Assembly (NCBI RefSeq): GCF_004297185.1
Contig: NZ_PGCL01000002.1
Coordinates: 1-64,000, forward strand
Direction of reading: 5' to 3'
From: Methanofollis fontis
Lineage (GTDB): Archaea; Halobacteriota; Methanomicrobia; Methanomicrobiales; Methanofollaceae
Length of the DNA: 64,000 nucleotides
The position numbers and the translations under genes were made by a program. Numbering within the stretch: the stretch's first letter is position 1; each line of letters opens with the position of its first letter. Under the pieces are notes generated by a model. It worked only from the letters and a program-made list of their open reading frames with translations. It was not told the origin of the DNA and did not search any database. Of the stretch, positions 59,038 to 64,000 are shown in pieces.

Positions 59038-59412
59038 ATGAAAGCAGAAGAAGTCCTGTACTTTACACAACGAGAAGAAGAGTTCGCCACCCTGCTCATG
59101 GATATCGGCATCAAGCGCAATGTCGCCAAGGTTCTTGTGTATCTCGCCAACACCGACGAGGCCACCTCGCGCGAGATCGAGCGCGGCACCGACCTCAGAC
59201 AGCCCGAAGTGAGCATTGCAATGCGCTTCCTCAAGGAGAAGAAATGGATCAACTCCCGCGAGAGCAAGGCTGAGAGTAAAGGGCGCCCGGTGAAGATCTA
59301 CTCGCTCGCGAAACCGATCAACGATATCATCGATATAATCGAGAAAAACAAGAAAAAAGAGGTCGACAACCAGCTCGCCCTGATCGAGAAGGCGAGGGGC
59401 CTCATCTCCTAG
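59038..59412 (+). CDS. Winged-helix transcriptional regulator
   Basis: A 124-residue TrmB/MarR-like protein. The winged helix spans ~30-85 (NVAKVLVYLANTDEATSREIERGTDLRQPEVSIAMRFL) with a lysine-rich C-terminal coiled helix (IEKNKKKEVDNQLALI) suited to dimerisation. No ligand domain is present. ATG 59038 is preferred to GTG 59029. The end overlaps rpiA by 11 nt. Confidence 0.8.
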   Translation: MKAEEVLYFTQREEEFATLLMDIGIKRNVAKVLVYLANTDEATSREIERGTDLRQPEVSIAMRFLKEKKWINSRESKAESKGRPVKIYSLAKPINDIIDIIEKNKKKEVDNQLALIEKARGLIS

Positions 59413-60100
59413 TGAGAGTCCGGCACCCCTCTGATTCCCCGATCAAAACCGTTATTTTTTCCGCATACTCCGTGAACAACCCGCATGTCAGGACGCCGGG
59501 GATGGCGTTCAGGCGTGCCGCCAGGGCTGCAGGTTCGTTGATGGTGCCGAAGGCACAGTCGAGAACGAAGTTGCCGTTGTCCGTGATCACGGGTCCGTCT
59601 TTCCTGACTGCCTCCCTGATCACCGGTTCGCCGCCCAGGGCACGGATGTGCCGCCCGACACCGACCGTCGCATAGGGCACCACTTCAACCGGCACCGGCG
59701 CCGTGAGGCACTCGCTGACCTTTGTTGCGTCCGCCACGATCAGGATACGTTCGGAGGCGTCTGCCACGCATTTTTCCCGCGTATGCGCCGCACCGCCCCC
59801 CTTGATCAGGTTGAAGCGGGCATCGATCTGATCGGCGCCGTCGATGGTCAGGTCGATCGATGAGACGCCGGGCAGGTCCACCACCAGGATGCCCGCCTCC
59901 CGTGCCCGGAGGGCCGACTGGTAGGAAGTGGGGATACCGGTGACCGCGATCCTCTCCTCCTGTATCCGCTCCCCGACCCTCTGGATCGCATACTGCGCCG
60001 TCGAACCGGTGCCAAGGCCCACCACCATGCCGTCCTGCACCTGTTCTGCTGCAGCATAGCCTGCAATACGCTTTGCTTCAAGGTTGTGCTGTTTGCTCAT
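59402..60100 (-). CDS. rpiA: Ribose-5-phosphate isomerase A
   Basis: A 232-residue RpiA. GLGTGSTAQYAI is the phosphate-binding start, DLTIDGADQIDARFNLIKGGGAAHTREK carries the catalytic region, and DNGNFVLDCAFG is near the C-terminus. It interconverts ribulose- and ribose-5-phosphate, connecting with the Hps reaction. Length normal. Confidence 0.95.
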   Translation of the reverse strand: MSKQHNLEAKRIAGYAAAEQVQDGMVVGLGTGSTAQYAIQRVGERIQEERIAVTGIPTSYQSALRAREAGILVVDLPGVSSIDLTIDGADQIDARFNLIKGGGAAHTREKCVADASERILIVADATKVSECLTAPVPVEVVPYATVGVGRHIRALGGEPVIREAVRKDGPVITDNGNFVLDCAFGTINEPAALAARLNAIPGVLTCGLFTEYAEKITVLIGESEGCRTLTRR

Positions 60101-60145
60101 CTGAAAAAAGGTATGTGAGCGCGGGGAGATAAGGTGTGCCGCCCC

Positions 60146-60925
60146 CTACTCAAAGAGGGAGGAGAGGTCGGCACCCGCCGCTCCGGCGGTGCAGTCGAGG
60201 GTGATCGGGGTGACGGAGATGTTCCCCTTCCTGATGGCATGGACATCAGTGCCCTCCTCTGCATCCTCAACGAGGGGGCCGTTGATCCAGAAGTACGGCC
60301 GTCCACGCGGATCAAGGCGCCGCTCCACCCCGGTGTGGAAGAGCTTACGGGCAAGGCGCGTCACCTCATACCCTCCCTGCACGTGGGAGGGGATGTTCAC
60401 GTTGATCACATCGGCGTGCGAGGGAAAGCCGCGGGCGATCAGGCGCTCGCAGACATCCCGGACGATCCGCTTTGCCTCATCGAAACTGCTCCCGCAGTGC
60501 CGGGGGTCGTCGAACTTGTCGCCCTGATCCCAGACCTGCAGGGAGAAGGCGACGGAGGGGAAACCATGGTTCGAGGCCTCCAATGCCGCTCCGACCGTTC
60601 CCGAGGTCATGATCGACTCATAGGAGAGGTTCTCCCCGATGTTGATCCCGCTCACCACCAGATCTGGCTTCAGGTCCAGGGCAAAGAGCCCGATGATCAC
60701 GGCGTCCGTCGGTTTCCCGCCGACCGACCACGCCGGAGCTCCGTCCACGGCGATCCTGGTCGCACGGATCGGTTCAAAGATGGAGATCGAGCGCCCGACC
60801 GCACTCTGCTGGGTGGCCGGAGCAACAACGGTCACATCTGCAAAACCGGAGAGCGCCTGATAGGTCGCCCAGATCCCGTTTGAATAGACCCCGTCGTCGT
60901 TTGTGAGGAGTATCTTCGGTCGCAT
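60146..60925 (-). CDS. surE: 5'/3'-nucleotidase SurE
   Basis: A 259-residue SurE. LLTNDDGVYSNGI gives the metal-binding DD, SISIFEPI and GKPTDAVIIGLF follow, and LVVSGINIGENLSYESIMTSGTVGAALEA is the family's longest conserved segment. It dephosphorylates nucleoside monophosphates. ATG 60925 is chosen, since the longer frame upstream has no conserved sequence. Upstream of rpiA by 45 nt, same strand. Confidence 0.94.
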   Translation of the reverse strand: MRPKILLTNDDGVYSNGIWATYQALSGFADVTVVAPATQQSAVGRSISIFEPIRATRIAVDGAPAWSVGGKPTDAVIIGLFALDLKPDLVVSGINIGENLSYESIMTSGTVGAALEASNHGFPSVAFSLQVWDQGDKFDDPRHCGSSFDEAKRIVRDVCERLIARGFPSHADVINVNIPSHVQGGYEVTRLARKLFHTGVERRLDPRGRPYFWINGPLVEDAEEGTDVHAIRKGNISVTPITLDCTAGAAGADLSSLFE

Positions 60926-61132
60926 GGTCCTACCGCATGGGTGAGACTGCAGGCACGATAATACTGTTTGAACGGTTTGGGAGAGGCCGGGGGCAGAAGA
61001 CCGGTGTTCCTGCGGCACAGGAGGACGGTCGAGACGATCGATCAGCCGGTGATGCCCTGGTCGGGCAGGGAGCGCCCCTCCTGTACGGCAGACCAATATC
61101 TACAAGAGACGGCGGGGCCAACACTAAGGAGA

Positions 61133-62017
61133 ATGCGGGCATTTTGTGCGGAATATACGGTTTTCCATGATCCTGACCTTGCGGTGGAGGGACGGGCCAT
61201 GCTGGATGTGCTCTCGGCGAGTTTTACGCGGTGCGGATATGAGGTCGTCACCCCGGAGGGAGGCGATCTCGCCGCGGAGATCCGGACCCGCGCCCCCTCC
61301 TGTGATGTCGGACTGGTCATCGCTCCCGATGATATCCTCGCGTCCCTTACCCGGGCAGTGGAGGAGTGCACCCACAATATCGGTTGCGGCTCAATGAATG
61401 TCGCCCTCTGTGCAAACAAACAGCGGACCGCACAAATCCTCGCCTCCCACGGCATACCGACCCCGGCCGAAAAAGCGACCGGTACGAAGGTGATCAAACC
61501 GGTGCACGGGTGTGCGGCGCATGGTGTCCGCCTCTCCGAAGCGGCCCCGGCCGCGGGCGAGATCGGGCAGGAGTATATCGAGGGCGAGCACCTCTCGGTC
61601 AGCCTTGTCGGGAGCAGGATCGTCGGGGAGGCGTGTCTCTATTACTCGGGCGCCGCACCCCTGGTGCTCGCCGTCAACCGCCAGCAGGTCAGCCTGCAGG
61701 ACGGTGTGTTCGTCTATGCCGGCGGGGAGACGCCGATCGAACACCCGCGGCACGATGAGATCGTGGACGCCGCCGTCCGGGCTGCAACTGTTCTCGGGTG
61801 TCAGGGGTATACCGGCGTGGATATCGTGCTTGCCGACCGGCCGTACGTCGTCGATGTCAACCCCCGCCCGACAACGAGCATGGCCGGGATCGCTGCCTGC
61901 ATGGAGGAGGAGATCGCCGCTATTCTTGTGGACGCCTCATATGGTAAACCTCCTGAGCGGGTGCATTTCAACGGTCGGGTGCGCTTCGACAAGGACGGGC
62001 AGGTGGTGCGCCTGTGA
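61133..62017 (+). CDS. mfnD: Tyramine-L-glutamate ligase, ATP-grasp (methanofuran synthesis)
   Basis: A 294-residue ATP-grasp enzyme. LVIAPDDILASLTRAVEECTHNIGCG is the N-terminal fold, TKVIKPVHGCAAHGV the ATP-binding part, and YVVDVNPRPTTSMAGIAACM the late metal-binding motif. MfnD attaches the first glutamate to tyramine. Assigned from homology memory plus coupling to mfnF. ATG 61133 follows AAGGAG. Confidence 0.85.
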   Translation: MRAFCAEYTVFHDPDLAVEGRAMLDVLSASFTRCGYEVVTPEGGDLAAEIRTRAPSCDVGLVIAPDDILASLTRAVEECTHNIGCGSMNVALCANKQRTAQILASHGIPTPAEKATGTKVIKPVHGCAAHGVRLSEAAPAAGEIGQEYIEGEHLSVSLVGSRIVGEACLYYSGAAPLVLAVNRQQVSLQDGVFVYAGGETPIEHPRHDEIVDAAVRAATVLGCQGYTGVDIVLADRPYVVDVNPRPTTSMAGIAACMEEEIAAILVDASYGKPPERVHFNGRVRFDKDGQVVRL

Positions 62018-62946
62018 TCGGGATCGATGTGGGCGGGGCGAACCTGAAGGTGGTGGACGACGGCGGCGCCCATATCCACTACTGCCCTCTCTGGGCGGAA
62101 GCGCCGCTCGCCGATCTCCTCTCCGCCTATGCGGGAAGGGGTGAGAACGCCGCTGTGGTGATGAGCGGCGAACTCGCCGACTCCTTTGCCTGCAAGGCCG
62201 AGGGAATTCGGTTTATTGTGGATGCGGTCAGGGAACAGTTTCCGGATGCGCTCTTCTACGGCACGGACGGACGCTTCCACGACGGTCCGGTGCCAGAACT
62301 TGCCGCCGCAAACTGGCTTGCATCCGCCGACTGGCTCCGGGAACGACATCCTTCTGCCGTCCTCCTCGATGTAGGCAGCACCACCGCCGATATCATTCCC
62401 CTCGGCCAGTTTGACGACCTCCTCGGCCTCACCGATCTTCTCCGCCTCCAGAAGGGCTATCTGGTTTATACCGGCATGCTCAGGACGAATGTGGCGACGA
62501 TCCTGCGGGCGGCCGAGATCAACGGGATCTTCACGCCGGTCTCGACCGAATATTTTGCCTGCAGCGCTGATGCCAATCTCGTGCTCGGCCAGATCGACGC
62601 CGCCGACTACACCTCGGCCACACCGGATGGCGGCGCCGTGACGATGGAGGCGGCGCTGCGCAGACTTGCGCGGGTGGTCTGCTCTGACCTCGAGGAGATC
62701 GGCGAGGAGGCCGCACGAGGCATCGCCATCCAGTTCTGCGCCGCACAGCAGGGGATGATCCTCCGCGCCGTTGGCGAGTGCATGCAGCGGTCCGGCGCAC
62801 AGGAGGTCGTGTGTGCGGGGATCGGGGCCACCCTTTTTACGGAGATCCTGGGGAGTGTGAACCTGAACCGTGACCTCGGCGGGATGGCCGACGCCCTCCC
62901 CGCCTGTGCCGTCAGGGAGGTGGCGAGACGGACCGCCTCCTCCTGA
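62014..62946 (+). CDS. mfnF: Methanofuran biosynthesis protein MfnF
   Basis: A 310-residue hydantoinase/oxoprolinase-type ASKHA protein. IGIDVGGANLKVVDDGG is the phosphate-1 region and LLDVGSTTADIIPL the phosphate-2 region. MfnF couples the furan and phenol-glutamate halves in the methanofuran core. GTG 62014 overlaps the mfnD stop (GTGA). It ends in TGA close to another small frame. Confidence 0.86.
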   Translation: MIGIDVGGANLKVVDDGGAHIHYCPLWAEAPLADLLSAYAGRGENAAVVMSGELADSFACKAEGIRFIVDAVREQFPDALFYGTDGRFHDGPVPELAAANWLASADWLRERHPSAVLLDVGSTTADIIPLGQFDDLLGLTDLLRLQKGYLVYTGMLRTNVATILRAAEINGIFTPVSTEYFACSADANLVLGQIDAADYTSATPDGGAVTMEAALRRLARVVCSDLEEIGEEAARGIAIQFCAAQQGMILRAVGECMQRSGAQEVVCAGIGATLFTEILGSVNLNRDLGGMADALPACAVREVARRTASS

Positions 62947-63161
62947 GCATTCTGCTGCTGACGGGTTCCCTCCTGATCACCATCGTTTTATATGCCGTCG
63001 GCCTGCCGTTCTTCTTTCTCTTCCTGTTCATTCCGCTGATCCCCTTCTTCGGCCGCTCGCAACGGACGAAGCGTTGCCCGGTCTGCGGATGGGAAACCAC
63101 AGGCAACGAGAACTTCTGCCCCTTTGACGGTACCAGGCTCGACCATTCCGATGGTGAGTGA
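62937..63161 (+). CDS. Possible small membrane zinc-ribbon protein, no standard start codon
   Basis: An open frame of about 75 codons with coherent protein features: a hydrophobic stretch (LLLTGSLLITIVLYAVGLPFFFLFLF) then RCPVCGWETTGNENFCPFDGTRL, a clear zinc ribbon. There is no ATG, GTG or TTG in frame after the upstream stop at 62871. GGAGGTGG at 62916-62923 offers a ribosome site, and CTG or ACG could start it. It may be a real gene with a rare start, or one with a sequencing error. Confidence 0.5.
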   Translation, partial: LLLSILLLTGSLLITIVLYAVGLPFFFLFLFIPLIPFFGRSQRTKRCPVCGWETTGNENFCPFDGTRLDHSDGE

Positions 63162-63620
63162 TACGATCGAGAGCAGTGAGTTGGGGATACGGAGTCCATA
63201 GAGCTCGGTCGACGGCACCGCCCCTGCCTGCCTTGTCGCATAGTTCCTCACCGATCCGCGATCGAGCACGATTCGCATGCTCTGTAGCAGTCGGGCGGCA
63301 TTGTTCATGCTTCGTCCCTCGGCGAGAACAAGGCAGAGGTCGACGATCAGGGAACCGACGCGGGTGTCTGGATAGAAGGGAGAGTCTGCCGATGCAAGTG
63401 CTCCGCAATCCACGCACCTGAACCGCCGCACCCAGACCGTGATCTCTCTTTTCCCGCCGGCCCCTTCGATCATGGCGAACCGCCGTCGCTTGATGTCATG
63501 GGGCCGCACCTCCCCGCCGCACTGCGGACAGCGTTCGCAATTTCCGAATTCAACGCCGTCAATGGCGGATATCGACATCACAACAAGGTCCGCAATCATC
63601 GGCGGGACACGCACCTGCAT
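62988..63620 (-). CDS. Zinc-ribbon protein of unknown function, transposase-like N-terminus
   Basis: A 210-residue protein. Residues 28-75 hold CERCPQCGG and CVDCGAL, a zinc ribbon framed by IKRRRFAMIEG. LVLAEGRSMNNAARLLQS resembles an HTH segment of transposase-type proteins, but no catalytic triad is present. The C-terminal third (from about residue 155) lies antisense to the well-formed zinc-ribbon frame on the other strand, so the gene may be truncated or end abnormally. The first half looks protein-like. Confidence 0.5.
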   Translation of the reverse strand: MQVRVPPMIADLVVMSISAIDGVEFGNCERCPQCGGEVRPHDIKRRRFAMIEGAGGKREITVWVRRFRCVDCGALASADSPFYPDTRVGSLIVDLCLVLAEGRSMNNAARLLQSMRIVLDRGSVRNYATRQAGAVPSTELYGLRIPNSLLSIVSLTIGMVEPGTVKGAEVLVACGFPSADRATLRPLRAAEEGDQRNEQEEKEERQADGI

Positions 63621-63664
63621 GGATCAACCTGCGCCCCCCCGGTTTTTTAATCTATCAGACGGAG

Positions 63665-63783
63665 TTTGTTAAACAAAACTGTGCTCAGTTAACATGATGC
63701 TATTATCGAAAAAACGGAAAATTCTTCGAATTTCCACAAATATTCACCAAAAAATACGCGCCGTGGGATAAGAGTTAAATATA
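63665..63783 (+). promoter_or_regulatory. fdhA promoter with inverted repeats
   Basis: TTTGTT-A-AACAAA (63665-63677) and GGAAAATTC-TTC-GAATTTCC (63716-63735, one base off) lie upstream of TATA-like TTAAATATA (63775-63783). The predicted start is near 63807, leaving an 11-nt leader that contains GAGGTAAG. This region also serves the divergent minus-strand gene. Confidence 0.5.
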
Positions 63784-63817
63784 CCCGAGATGACGTTTTC
63801 GTATCCGAGGTAAGACT

Positions 63818-64000
63818 ATGGACATGAAGTATGTTCAGACAACATGCCCGTACTGTGGTACCGGGTGTACCTTTAACCTCGTTGTCAAGGACGGGAAGGT
63901 CTGCGGCGTCCAGCCGTACCACCGCTCTCCGGTCAACGAGGGTAAGGTCTGCCCGAAGGGCACCTATGCATGGGAGTTTGTGAACCGTGAGGACCGTCTC
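63818..64000 (+). CDS. fdhA: Formate dehydrogenase alpha subunit (5' part)
   Basis: Only the first 61 residues are in the window. [28 protein letters not shown] contains the CxxCxxxC part of the [4Fe-4S] site, completed by the cysteine in [13 protein letters not shown], the molybdopterin-oxidoreductase N-terminal domain. The [10 protein letters not shown] stretch matches F420-linked methanogen FdhA well. The catalytic Cys or Sec and rest of the gene are beyond the right edge. Confidence 0.9.
   Translation, partial: MDMKYVQTTCPYCGTGCTFNLVVKDGKVCGVQPYHRSPVNEGKVCPKGTYAWEFVNREDRL

Noticed and set aside
62988-63620. Intact insertion sequence
   Set aside because: No terminal inverted repeats, target duplication or DDE residues were seen; only the zinc ribbon and HTH-like segment recall transposases.

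Overview
The window comes from the chromosome of a hydrogenotrophic methanogen, most likely order Methanomicrobiales (Methanoculleus/Methanofollis-like). The evidence is a complete methyl-coenzyme M reductase operon (mcrBDGA), part of the coenzyme F430 pathway (cfbE-cfbD-cfbB), methanofuran genes (mfnD, mfnF), the start of a formate dehydrogenase gene (fdhA), archaeal information genes (tbp, tfs, hef, pth2, truD), archaeal TATA promoters, many leaderless or short-leader genes and a tRNA-Trp with an intron-encoded C/D guide RNA. A bacterial-type DNA gyrase (gyrBA) fits Methanomicrobia. Coding DNA is GC-rich and compact, with many 4-nt stop/start overlaps. The few long gaps (before mcrB, glyS, putP, acs and fdhA) are AT-rich. 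I see no CRISPR array, prophage or intact insertion sequence.

Layout. 0-4.8 kb: F430 genes, ilvE, a DMT-family exporter. 4.9-9.7 kb: tRNA-Glu, PRC-barrel and HEAT-repeat proteins, a large HTH-PAS-GAF sensor, an Fe-S flavoprotein. 9.9-14.4 kb: mcr operon with a structured leader and a terminator. 14.8-21.1 kb: small zinc protein, flavoprotein, lipoprotein, Mut7-C protein, AmrS, UMP kinase, tRNA-Pro/nth, phosphate transporter with its DUF47 partner. 21.4-27.1 kb: duplicated tRNA-Ala, pncB, nucleoside salvage (MTA/MTI phosphorylase and deoxyadenosine deaminase), acyl-CoA ligase, intron-bearing tRNA-Trp. 27.4-36.9 kb: Fae-Hps fusion, NifS/NifU, a structured RNA candidate, glyS-hef. 36.9-45 kb: yjbQ, gyrBA, a CbiMNOQ-type Ni/Co transporter behind a palindromic operator. 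45-53 kb: geranylgeranyl-reductase-like flavoprotein, pth2-truD, sppA, arfC, a CDP-alcohol phosphatidyltransferase facing archaeosortase A, tfs, a sodium/solute symporter. 53.8-64 kb: ADP-forming and AMP-forming acetate-activating enzymes head to head, tbp, HTH regulator, rpiA, surE, mfnD-mfnF, zinc-ribbon ORFs, fdhA start.

The genes link up functionally. CbiMNOQ could supply nickel for F430 (cfb) and hence for Mcr; methanofuran and Fdh feed the start of CO2 reduction; Fae-Hps and RpiA connect C1 units and ribose phosphate; Acs and Acd assimilate or exchange acetate. The least explained signals are in RNA and regulation: a leader of the mcr transcript with two overlapping (pseudoknot-type or mutually exclusive) helices, a GC-rich multi-helix RNA candidate upstream of glyS, and palindromes at the mcr, cbiM, acs and fdhA promoters. 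All structures were paired by eye, without energy calculation or database search.
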